In this document: in pieces, positions 8,521 to 15,435 of the stretch
Position numbering within the stretch: position 1 is the first letter of the stretch
Layout of the letters: each line of letters begins with the position of its first letter
Source of the DNA: Streptomyces iranensis
GTDB taxonomy: Bacteria; Actinomycetota; Actinomycetes; Streptomycetales; Streptomycetaceae
NCBI RefSeq assembly: GCF_017874715.1
Contig: NZ_JAGGLR010000007.1
Span: forward strand, 372,001 to 436,000
Direction of reading: 5' to 3'
Length of the DNA stretch: 64,000 nucleotides
Made by a program: the position numbers and the translations under genes
The notes under the pieces: generated by a model
What the model was told of the DNA's origin: nothing
The model's input: the letters and a program-made list of their open reading frames with translations, nothing else
Database searches by the model: none

Positions 8521-9171
8521 TCAGTTCGTCGAACCGCCCGGCTCTATCTCCTTCTTCGGCTGCTCCGGAAGCAGCCGGTTGACCATCATTTCCGGGGCCG
8601 CGTCCATGCCGAGTGCTTTCATGGCGGCAGCAGAGTTGAGATCGTCCCTTTGCTTCGAGTCTGCAACCCGGTCGATGAACGTCGTCGCGATTTCGAGCTT
8701 GTGATCGATGTCGATCTTCTTCTCGTTGTCCTCGGCCGCCTTCGTCAGGTTGGCCATGGTTCGCTTCGAGTGGAGCGCCAGCGCACCGCCGCCGACCGTG
8801 ATCAGTGCTCCCGTCAGGCTCGTCACCAACGGCAGGTAGCTGAGGTCAGGGTTACCGGCATGAACCAGCGCCAGCACTCCCCCCGCAAGGATGATTAAGG
8901 AGCCGCCAGTCATGAACAACACGCTCAGGCGGAACGTCCACTCTGCCTGCTTCAGCGTGTGGTTCAGGAAGTCGAAGTGGAACTTCTGTCGCCGTTCGGG
9001 ATACCGGAGTGGGTCCCTGCTCTCGATGACGGCTGACCTCAGAAGGGCACGCCAGCGCGCTTGGCCAGCCGCGTAAGCCTCGGGTTGCTGCGTCGGTGCA
9101 GCGACGTGAACACACGCATCAGCTCTTGTCTGGTCGGATGGACACGGGCCATCTCCGGGGCGACGTCCCAA
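8521..9171 (-). CDS. Two-helix membrane protein, possibly TRADD-N-associated type
   Basis: A protein of up to 216 aa with a soluble N-terminal stretch (RDPLRYPERRQKFHFDFLNHTLKQAEWTF), two transmembrane helices (about residues 80-102, LSVLFMTGGSLIILAGGVLALV, and 112-134, LVTSLTGALITVGGGALAL) and a charged helical C-terminus. It resembles a small actinobacterial family that I associate with TRADD-N-associated membrane domains of conflict systems; that link is from memory. The start is uncertain. The only canonical in-frame start before the first helix is TTG 9171, deep inside the upstream XRE gene, so translation may be coupled to it or begin at a non-canonical codon near 9042. Same strand as, and overlapping, the XRE-TPR regulator. 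Confidence 0.65.
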   Translation of the reverse strand: MGRRPGDGPCPSDQTRADACVHVAAPTQQPEAYAAGQARWRALLRSAVIESRDPLRYPERRQKFHFDFLNHTLKQAEWTFRLSVLFMTGGSLIILAGGVLALVHAGNPDLSYLPLVTSLTGALITVGGGALALHSKRTMANLTKAAEDNEKKIDIDHKLEIATTFIDRVADSKQRDDLNSAAAMKALGMDAAPEMMVNRLLPEQPKKEIEPGGSTN

Positions 9172-10208
9172 GCCGCTTCGAGCGATTCGAGAGCCCCGTC
9201 ACGGTCCCCCAGGGCGAGCTTTGACCGGCTGATGTTCATGTGCAGCGGGCCAACGCGCGTGGCCGGAAGCGTCACCCCGCCCCGGATCAGGTCGTCCGCC
9301 GTATTGAGAGACTCGCGGTAGTCCTCCATGTCAGAGGCCGTCGAAATGGCATGCACAGCGGTGTTCTCGGGCCCGAAGTGGATGCCATGGTCTTCGACGT
9401 CCTCAGGGAACTCCTCGGCCACCTGCCACGCTGCCGCGATGTGCCGTTGGGCGGTTGCCTTGTCCTTGATCCGACCGGCCAGCGTCACCCCGCGCAGGTG
9501 CAGGATGCCCAGGCCATAGGCGCGGTCATGGCCTCGCAAGGTCGACTCGGCCTCAACAACGGCACGGTCCACAATCGCCAACCCGCCCGCGAAGTCTCCG
9601 GAGTTCAGGAAGGCTCCGGCCTCGTCCCGGGCGGCCACCGTGGCCGCGATGGGGTGCGCACGTTCGGCGGCCAGCCGCTGCTTCATGACGGCCAGCTCGG
9701 CGAGGTGCATCCAGCGGTGTCGGGCGGCCAGCCAGTAGACCACCGAATATGTGTCGGCGACACGGGTCCAGGCGTCGGGCGACTGGGTGGCGTGCGCGTA
9801 GTTCGTCGCGTCTGCCAGCACGCCCGGGAGCTTCTGCAACACCGCCGACAGCTCGGTCCGGTACCGGTGCTCGTTCAGTTCGGCCAGTTCTCGCGGAAGG
9901 TCCTCGAGGTGTGACGGCGGCGTGTCGGGGATGTCGAACCGCCGAATGGCGTGATTGAGGGCAGCAAGACTCTTCTCGTCGGTGCGCTCGACGGGGGCCG
10001 TGCCCAGCAGCTCATCCAGCGTCAGCCCCATTGCCTGAGCGAGAGCGGCGGCAATGCCCTGGGTCAGCGCGCGGTCGCCTACCTCGATCTTGCTGAGCAG
10101 CGAAACCGACACGTCAGCACGCCGGGCAAGGGCTACCTGGCTGAAGCCGCGCGCCTTGCGGCAAACGGCCACATTCGCACCGGGTCCGGGAATCTTGGTC
10201 ACGCTCAT
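9039..10208 (-). CDS. XRE-family regulator with TPR-like C-terminal region
   Basis: A 389-aa regulator. Residues 8-65 are a Cro/C1 helix-turn-helix (VAVCRKARGFSQVALARRADVSVSLLSKIEVGDRAL), followed by about 300 residues of helical, tetratricopeptide-like repeats (for example RDEAGAFLNSGDFAGGLAIVDRAV and SKLALGDRDGALESLEAAWDV). Streptomyces has many such regulators, often paired with a small downstream gene. The ATG at 10208 is supported by GGGAAG about 10 bases upstream and a normal N-terminus. The upstream in-frame start at 10268 lacks both. It overlaps the membrane-protein gene and is divergent from a small + strand gene, suggesting local control of both. Confidence 0.85.
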   Translation of the reverse strand: MSVTKIPGPGANVAVCRKARGFSQVALARRADVSVSLLSKIEVGDRALTQGIAAALAQAMGLTLDELLGTAPVERTDEKSLAALNHAIRRFDIPDTPPSHLEDLPRELAELNEHRYRTELSAVLQKLPGVLADATNYAHATQSPDAWTRVADTYSVVYWLAARHRWMHLAELAVMKQRLAAERAHPIAATVAARDEAGAFLNSGDFAGGLAIVDRAVVEAESTLRGHDRAYGLGILHLRGVTLAGRIKDKATAQRHIAAAWQVAEEFPEDVEDHGIHFGPENTAVHAISTASDMEDYRESLNTADDLIRGGVTLPATRVGPLHMNISRSKLALGDRDGALESLEAAWDVAPEMARVHPTRQELMRVFTSLHRRSNPRLTRLAKRAGVPF

Positions 10209-10327
10209 GGTGTGCGTCTTCCCCGCTCGACTGGCGTTACCTCTGATCCATCTTCTCACTCTCAGCACTCACGCGCTTGCGCCTTGTGCAAGAGGTGTGC
10301 AAGTTCGCTTTGCACGGGGCAGTTCTC

Positions 10328-10570
10328 TTGTGTGAGCCACATCAGAAGCCGCCGACGGTGCTCAGCCACGGCGATCTGCCGTATCCAAAGGGCACACTCG
10401 TCGAAGACCCCGAGACCGGTCAGACGGGCGAGCTGCAAGGCGTGATCGAGGAGCGCGTCAAGGGCACCGGAAAGCTGTTCAGCCAAACAGCGTTCATGCG
10501 ACCGAGGGGAGGTGGCCTTGAGTGGGAAGCCCCTTTGGACCGCATCAGGCCCGACGACAAGAACGGTTAA
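10328..10570 (+). CDS. Small conserved-type protein divergent from XRE gene
   Basis: An 80-aa hypothetical protein with PKGTLVEDPETGQTGELQGV followed by MRPRGGGLEWEAPLDRIRP. The pattern of a short beta-rich domain with a GGG-EW motif is typical of small Streptomyces proteins encoded beside XRE-TPR regulators. The start is uncertain: TTG 10328 (used here), GTG 10358 or TTG 10277 are all in frame, and none has a strong ribosome site. Divergence from the regulator and composition support a real gene. No function can be assigned. Confidence 0.5.
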   Translation: MCEPHQKPPTVLSHGDLPYPKGTLVEDPETGQTGELQGVIEERVKGTGKLFSQTAFMRPRGGGLEWEAPLDRIRPDDKNG

Positions 10571-11035
10571 GCCTGCCCACCAAGTGCGCTGCCCTGATCG
10601 GCCCGGGTGACGTGATCGGCTACGACGGCAAGTGGCGCACGGTCAAGGAGGCGTCGACCGCCCAAGGGCCGATGGGCGGGTTAGCCACAATTGGGGTGGG
10701 GCTCAGCTGTGCCTTGACACTCTCCTTAGCGCGGTGCGCCAAAGTGGACGTATTCAGAGGTGGGAAGACCTCCTGCCTGAGAACATTTGCGCTTTTGCGC
10801 GTCAGCGCGGGTGTCTCGATCCAAGCCGAAAGGGTTTGCGGTTCCCGGGCAACGGTCGGCCGACCACGACGACGAGCCGGGTGTCGGCGTCGATGACGAC
10901 CTGGTGGTTGGTGGAGAAGCGATAGTTCTTCGACCGGTGAACGGGGCTATCCAGGACGGCTGCGACGCCGTGATTACACCAGTCACGGCGCGAGCCTCAC
11001 ATGGATCCCCCAGGTGTCAGCGTTCAGACGAGAAC
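10571..11035. other. Gene-poor remnant region with lower GC
   Basis: The first 120 bases keep an open frame encoding LIGPGDVIGYDGKWRTVKEA, resembling part of a small beta-domain protein, but without a clear start. The middle is less GC-rich than the surroundings. A transposase fragment lies at 10836-10948 on the minus strand. The rest shows no gene. The region looks like degraded accessory DNA. Confidence 0.5.
10836..10948 (-). pseudogene. Fragment of an IS5-type DDE transposase
   Basis: On the minus strand the bases read DSPVHRSKNYRFSTNHQVVI followed by DADTRLVVVVGRPLPGNR. This is a characteristic internal block of the DDE endonuclease transposases (DDE_Tnp_4-like, IS5 group) common in Streptomyces. 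Only about 37 codons remain, without start, stop or terminal inverted repeats, so this is the relic of a former insertion. It supports past mobile-element activity in this island. Confidence 0.7.
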
Positions 11036-11563
11036 CTATCCTGCCCAGATTTCTGGCCCCTGCTTGACGATGACAAGTCCATGAGCCCGGTCGGATGGCC
11101 AGAGATCTACCTGATATAGGAAGTGGTCACCGGGGCCGCCATTGGTGTCGGACGCCGGTGGTCCGGCTGGAACGTAGGAGACCCGAACGCGTAGCAATCC
11201 ACCGGGAACAGTCAGGCTCGGCCCGTCGCCGGGATCGGTCCCAGGGCTGGACATGGTGAGCTGACCGGTTGGCGCGTCAAGGTCGGTCTCCACGATGTGC
11301 TCGGCCGTCGAGTCCGTCGTCGGCGCGGAGGTGTGAACGGTGATCAGCGACTCGACCATGTCGTCCCGAGCTGTGCCGACGGAGATCGAGTGCGGTTCAA
11401 CGCCGATGCGATGGACGTAGACCGCTTCTTTCGTCCAGCCGGCGGGTGCCAGATCCGGGTCCGTCGCGTGTTCGGCGATCCACGCGTCGTAGGGGTCAAG
11501 GTCCTGGACGTAGAACTGCCCGTGATCGGCGTCGATCACGAATCTCAGTGAAGCATCAGCCAC
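11036..11563 (-). CDS. Hypothetical actinobacterial protein, 175 aa
   Basis: A soluble 175-aa protein with no signal peptide or membrane segment. It starts MADASLRFVIDADHGQFYVQ from a GTG and continues with VGVEPHSISV-like and VRVSYVPAGPP segments, ending in HFLYQVDLWPSDRAHGLVIV. It has the look of a small all-beta protein of the kind often found as immunity or accessory proteins in Streptomyces islands, but I cannot name the family. The codon composition is coding-like throughout. No strong ribosome site is seen before the GTG. Confidence 0.65.
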   Translation of the reverse strand: MADASLRFVIDADHGQFYVQDLDPYDAWIAEHATDPDLAPAGWTKEAVYVHRIGVEPHSISVGTARDDMVESLITVHTSAPTTDSTAEHIVETDLDAPTGQLTMSSPGTDPGDGPSLTVPGGLLRVRVSYVPAGPPASDTNGGPGDHFLYQVDLWPSDRAHGLVIVKQGPEIWAG

Positions 11564-11639
11564 TAGCGCAGACTATCGCTGAGGAATGCCCTGCGCATGA
11601 TCCCCGCTCGGTCACCTGATCTGAAAGGTACCGTGTCAG

Positions 11640-12245
11640 TTGGACGGAGACATAACGCTCGCCATCCTCGGCGCATTCGGCATTGTGTCGATCGTGCTCT
11701 TCGCCCTCAAGGGCTTCATCGATCAGTTGCCCGAACCCTTTGCTTCCATCCGGCGTGCTTGGGAGGCGTGGCAGGAGTTGAAGCGTGCCCGGAGGGAGGC
11801 AGTTGGAAACCGGACCCCACCGAGCCGTCAGGCGGCGATGGCCAGCCGGAACCGGATCGGAGCCAGAGCGGTGGGTCCGGAAAGAGGTCCGGGCACGTTG
11901 ATTCAGTCACTTTCCCCGGCGGGCCTCACCGACGAATACCTGCTCTGCGTCCACCCGCTCGTCCTGGGCGCCGCGCGCCGCCGGAACACGGGTCCTCCGG
12001 GTCCGGAGCACGGCGAGCGACCGTGCGGCGATCACCACTGTGGAGGCCAGGGCGGCCGCGGCCGACCAGATGACGAGGGCGGGCCAGGCGTAGCCGAGCT
12101 GGGCCAGGGTTCCCTCGCGGTTCATGAACAGACCTGCCAGGTCGGTGAGTTGGGCGAACAGGACGATCGGGACGGCACAGGGCAGCATGCGCAAGCCCAC
12201 TCGCCACAGCGGCCGGTCCGCGGTGCGCCGTGCCCAGCGGCGTGA
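11640..12245 (+). CDS. Small membrane protein with replaced 3' end
   Basis: The first 85 or so codons look native: DITLAILGAFGIVSIVLFAL is one transmembrane helix, followed by a basic helix (ASIRRAWEAWQELKRARREA) and a polar tail. From about 11895 the frame passes into an 89-bp fragment of the reductase gene (TLIQSLSPAGLTDEYLLCVHPLVLGAA), then continues antisense through the serine hydrolase to a stop at 12245. The original 3' end was thus lost at the rearrangement junction. The start is a TTG with AAAGG some 13 bases upstream, so even the 5' end is tentative. Confidence 0.4.
   Translation: MDGDITLAILGAFGIVSIVLFALKGFIDQLPEPFASIRRAWEAWQELKRARREAVGNRTPPSRQAAMASRNRIGARAVGPERGPGTLIQSLSPAGLTDEYLLCVHPLVLGAARRRNTGPPGPEHGERPCGDHHCGGQGGRGRPDDEGGPGVAELGQGSLAVHEQTCQVGELGEQDDRDGTGQHAQAHSPQRPVRGAPCPAA
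11895..11983 (+). pseudogene. Fragment of RibD/DHFR-type reductase gene
   Basis: These 89 bases match 7656-7744 of the intact reductase with about ten differences, encoding LIQSLSP.GL.DEYLLCVHPLVLGA. No start or stop remains. It lies exactly at the 3' boundary of the serine hydrolase gene, so that gene's last 25 or so codons are its antisense. Together with the glycosyltransferase fragment at 7846-8032 it brackets the island. Confidence 0.85.
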
Positions 12246-13475
12246 CCGAACGGCCCCGAGCACGCCGAGGGCGATCGCCAGCAGGGTCAGCACGGCGAGG
12301 ACGTAGTCGGCCTTCATCGTGAACGGAGTGCGCACCGTCGGCGGCTTGCCCTGGGCCAGATCGACCAGTCCGTCGAGCATGACGGCGGCGTCGTCCCCGG
12401 AGATCATGCCGGTGTTGGTCACGATCGCGATGCCGGTCCGACTGTCGGGCAGCAGCGTCTGGATGGCGTTGTGGGTCAGGAGTTGCCCGGTGTGCCGGAT
12501 CTGCCGGGGCTTTTCACCGGACGGGCTGAGCGACCAGCCCATCGCGTACTCGCGGCCCTTCGGCGGGGTGTGCATGACGTCGACGCTCCGTGCGGAGACG
12601 ACGCGCCGCCCCGCCGCGGACACGCCCTGGTCGTTCTGGGCGATCAGCCACTGGGAGAGGTCGTCCGCCGTGGTCACCACGCCGTGGCCGCCGGCCGTGA
12701 ACCAGCGGGGGTGGGAGCGCGGGAACAGCATGCCGTAGGCGCGGACGTAGCCCCGGGCGTGATCGGGCATGTCATCGGTGGTGTCGACCGACTCGGTGTG
12801 GGTCATGCCCAGCGGCCGGAACACCTGGGCGGCCAGGTAGTCCGCGAAGGGCCGTCCGCTGACGACCTCGACCAGCCGTGCGGCGACGAAGTAGTTGGGG
12901 TTGTGGTAGTTCCACTCGGTGCCCGGCCGCGCGGCGAGCCGGGCGCCGCGCATGTCCGCGACCGCCTCGGTGAGCGTATGCGCCTGGGGCCGGGTGAGGT
13001 CGGGGTAGGCGGAGTCGGCCATGCCCGATGTCTGGTTCAGCAGCTGCCGTACGGTGATCTTCCCGGCCCGCCGGTCGGCCATCGTGAACTCGGGCAGATA
13101 GCGATGGACCGGCTGGTCGAGGTCGACTCGGCCCGCCTCGACCAGCCGCATGACGGCCAGCGCGGTCATGGACTTGGAGAGCGAGGCCACGGGCACCGGT
13201 GTCCGCGCGGTCATGGCCTTCCCGGCCGCGGTGTGCCCGTATCCGGCCGCGTGGACGACCTGGTCGCCCCGGGTGACCGCCACCACGGCGCCCGGCAGAT
13301 CGGTCCGCTCCATATAGGCCTTGACGTAGGCGTCGATCGAGGCGGCGTTCAGCGTGGGGTGGGTGGGGGTGGCGGCGTGCGCGGTCGCCGGGCGCCCCAC
13401 CGCCGTCCAGGCGATGAGCAGGGCGATCGCCAGGCGGAAGAGACGTCTGTATCCATGGATCGGCATGGCGCTCAT
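11907..13475 (-). CDS. Secreted, membrane-anchored serine beta-lactamase/esterase-fold hydrolase
   Basis: A 522-aa class C beta-lactamase-like (Pfam Beta-lactamase) protein. After a signal sequence (FRLAIALLIAWTAVG...AHAA) come the SxxK nucleophile motif in VASLSKSMTAL, the YxN-type motif in WNYHNPNYF and HTG in RHTGQLLTHN. Four hydrophobic segments near the C-terminus (from FTMKADYVLAVLTLLAIAL on) anchor it. Such proteins are usually D-alanyl peptidases or esterases rather than resistance enzymes. ATG 13475 is used; ATG 13466 is an equal alternative. The last 25 or so residues are encoded by the antisense of a reductase fragment, so the natural stop was lost. It is divergent from the histidine kinase across an 18-bp palindrome. 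Confidence 0.87.
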   Translation of the reverse strand: MSAMPIHGYRRLFRLAIALLIAWTAVGRPATAHAATPTHPTLNAASIDAYVKAYMERTDLPGAVVAVTRGDQVVHAAGYGHTAAGKAMTARTPVPVASLSKSMTALAVMRLVEAGRVDLDQPVHRYLPEFTMADRRAGKITVRQLLNQTSGMADSAYPDLTRPQAHTLTEAVADMRGARLAARPGTEWNYHNPNYFVAARLVEVVSGRPFADYLAAQVFRPLGMTHTESVDTTDDMPDHARGYVRAYGMLFPRSHPRWFTAGGHGVVTTADDLSQWLIAQNDQGVSAAGRRVVSARSVDVMHTPPKGREYAMGWSLSPSGEKPRQIRHTGQLLTHNAIQTLLPDSRTGIAIVTNTGMISGDDAAVMLDGLVDLAQGKPPTVRTPFTMKADYVLAVLTLLAIALGVLGAVRSRRWARRTADRPLWRVGLRMLPCAVPIVLFAQLTDLAGLFMNREGTLAQLGYAWPALVIWSAAAALASTVVIAARSLAVLRTRRTRVPAARGAQDERVDAEQVFVGEARRGK

Positions 13476-13524
13476 CCCATCGGGGGCGGGGTGGGCACCG
13501 CATTGGTGTGCGTACGAGATCAGA

Positions 13525-13542
13525 GGTAGTGCGCGCACTACC
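13525..13542. promoter_or_regulatory. Perfect 18-bp palindromic operator
   Basis: GGTAGTGCGCGCACTACC is a perfect palindrome between the divergent serine hydrolase gene (50 bases away) and the histidine kinase gene (35 bases away). This is the position expected for an operator controlling both. The obvious candidate is the LuxR-type response regulator encoded next to the kinase. The palindrome is seen; the binding protein is inferred. Confidence 0.6.
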
Positions 13543-13576
13543 GACCGGGGACGGACGGCTCGCATACCTTCTGCGG

Positions 13577-14797
13577 GTGACTTCTCGAACAGCCTGGCAG
13601 GCTCTCGCTCAGCATCCGTTGGGGTTCCTGGCCTCGGCCTGGCCCTGGCGGGCGTTGGCCTATCTGTTGTCCGGGGTCGTCTTCGGCGCGATCGCCATGG
13701 TCACGCTGCTGATCATGGCCGCGGCCGGGCTGGTGTCGCTGATCGTGGGGGTGGGCGCCGTCCTCCTCCTCGCCGTGGCGCTGTCCGGCATCGTCGTCAC
13801 CCGGATCGAACGCCGGCGGCTGCGGCTGGTGGACCCGGACCCGGCGCCGGATCCGCACCGGGCCCCTGAGCGCCCCGGGCTGCGCGGGTGGCTGGAGACC
13901 CGGCTGCGGGAGCCCGCGACCTGGCGGGAGCTGAGCTTCACGGCGGTGTCGATGACCGCCCTGTGGTGGATGGATCTGCTCGTCCTGGCTTTCGCCCTCG
14001 CCCTGCCCGTCCTGCTCATGACGTCGCCGATGGATGACCCCAGCGCCTGGCCGTGGCTGGTCATCGGCCTGTGCCTGCTGCCCGCGGCGCCGTACACCAT
14101 CACCGCCTGGGCCGGCGCCCGCGCCGCGCTGACGCGTCTGATCCTGGCGCCGCGCGACGGCGAACTGGGCCGGGAGCTCACCGAGGTCCGGGCCTCCCGG
14201 GCACGTCTGGTGGACGCCTTCGACGCGGAGCGCCGACGGATCGAGCGGGACCTGCACGACGGCGCCCAGCAGCGGCTGGTCTCCATCAATGTCATGCTCG
14301 GCCTGGCCGGTCTTGACGCGGAGCCGGGCTCGCCGGTGGCCCGGCAGCTCGCGCTGGCCCAGGGCGAAGTCACCCTCGCCGTGGACGAGTTGCGTGAACT
14401 CAGCCGGGGTGTGCACCCCAAGGCCCTCACCGACCATGGCCTCGCCGCGGCCGTCGGCAACCTCACCACCCGCTCCGCCCTCCCCGTCGCCGTCGACATC
14501 CGGCTTCCGTACCGCCTGCCCGCCACCGTGGAGAGCACGGGTTACTTCGTCGTCGCCGAGGCCCTGGCCAACGCCAGCAAGCACAGCCGGGCCACCCGGG
14601 CCGAGGTCCACGCCCGGCTGGACGCGGATGTCCTGACCTTGTCGGTCCGGGACAACGGCGTCGGCGGGGCGGACCCGGCCGCGGGCACCGGTCTTGTCGG
14701 CCTCGCCGACCGCGTCGCCGCGGCCGACGGCAGACTGCGGATATCCAGCCCGGCGGGCGGCCCTACACTGCTGTGCGTGGAGCTCCCGTGCCGCTGA
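13577..14797 (+). CDS. Two-component sensor histidine kinase (HisKA_3 type)
   Basis: A 406-aa NarL-partner kinase. Four hydrophobic segments (two pairs, about residues 18-70 and 128-190) form a membrane sensor without a large extracellular domain. The dimerisation/phosphoacceptor block is ERRRIERDLHDGAQQR, with His near residue 227. The ATPase domain ends with VRDNGVGGADPAAGTGLVGLADRV. GTG 13577 gives a normal N-terminus; an in-frame start at 13508 would span the palindromic operator and is rejected. No clear ribosome site is present, so the mRNA may be leaderless. It overlaps the response-regulator gene by 10 bases. The signal is unknown. Confidence 0.9.
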   Translation: MTSRTAWQALAQHPLGFLASAWPWRALAYLLSGVVFGAIAMVTLLIMAAAGLVSLIVGVGAVLLLAVALSGIVVTRIERRRLRLVDPDPAPDPHRAPERPGLRGWLETRLREPATWRELSFTAVSMTALWWMDLLVLAFALALPVLLMTSPMDDPSAWPWLVIGLCLLPAAPYTITAWAGARAALTRLILAPRDGELGRELTEVRASRARLVDAFDAERRRIERDLHDGAQQRLVSINVMLGLAGLDAEPGSPVARQLALAQGEVTLAVDELRELSRGVHPKALTDHGLAAAVGNLTTRSALPVAVDIRLPYRLPATVESTGYFVVAEALANASKHSRATRAEVHARLDADVLTLSVRDNGVGGADPAAGTGLVGLADRVAAADGRLRISSPAGGPTLLCVELPCR

Positions 14798-15435
14798 ACA
14801 TCGTGCTCGCCGAAGACTCACCGCTGTTGCGGGACGGCCTGGTCAGCGTGGTCACCCGCTTCGGCCACCGGGTGTCGGCGGCCGTCGGCGACGCCGACGC
14901 CCTGATCGCCGCGGCCCATGAGCACGACCCCGACATCGTCATCACCGATGTGCGGATGCCCCCGGGCAACGCCGACGACGGCCTCCGCGCCGCGGTCGCG
15001 CTGCGCGGCCACCGCCCCGGTCTGCCCGTTCTGGTGCTCAGCCAGTACATCGAGCAGTCCTACGCCACCCACCTGCTCGACCTGGGCAGCGAGAGCGGCA
15101 TCGGCTATCTGCTCAAGGACCGGGTCAGCGCCGTCACCCACTTCGCGGGCGCGGTCGAGCAGGTGGCCGCCGGGGCGACGGTCATGGACCCCGAGGTGGT
15201 GCGCCAGCTCCTGCGACGGCGGCAGGACCCGCTGCGGCGGCTCACGCCGCGGGAGCGCGAGGTCCTCTCCCTCATGGCCGAGGGACGCTCCAATACCGAG
15301 ATCGCCCGCGACCTCTATGTCACCGAGGCCGCGGTCAACAAGCATGTCAGCTCCATCCTCCAGAAGCTCGACCTCCGCCTGGACGGCCACGGACACCGGC
15401 GCGTCCTCGCGGTGCTCACCTACCTGCGCGCCTGA
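14788..15435 (+). CDS. NarL/LuxR-family response regulator
   Basis: A 215-aa response regulator, partner of the overlapping kinase gene. The receiver domain shows LNIVLAEDSPLLRDGL, the phosphoacceptor Asp in DIVITDVRMPPG (residue 54) and Lys in GYLLKDRV. The C-terminal LuxR helix-turn-helix is LTPREREVLSLMAEGRSNTE with recognition helix TEAAVNKHVSSILQKL. GTG 14788, with GGAG about 6 bases upstream, is preferred to GTG 14773. It probably autoregulates through the palindrome at 13525 and may control the divergent hydrolase. It is convergent with the glycosyltransferase, whose stop overlaps its last codons. Confidence 0.92.
   Translation: MPLNIVLAEDSPLLRDGLVSVVTRFGHRVSAAVGDADALIAAAHEHDPDIVITDVRMPPGNADDGLRAAVALRGHRPGLPVLVLSQYIEQSYATHLLDLGSESGIGYLLKDRVSAVTHFAGAVEQVAAGATVMDPEVVRQLLRRRQDPLRRLTPREREVLSLMAEGRSNTEIARDLYVTEAAVNKHVSSILQKLDLRLDGHGHRRVLAVLTYLRA

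Noticed and set aside
10262-10486. A 74-codon minus-strand frame upstream of the XRE-TPR gene
   Set aside because: It is antisense to the better-supported small + strand gene, and its product shows no family-like pattern. A real gene cannot be fully excluded.
11907-13475. Antibiotic-resistance beta-lactamase
   Set aside because: The SxxK/YxN/HTG motifs plus C-terminal membrane helices fit the large esterase/D-alanyl-peptidase branch rather than a true resistance enzyme.
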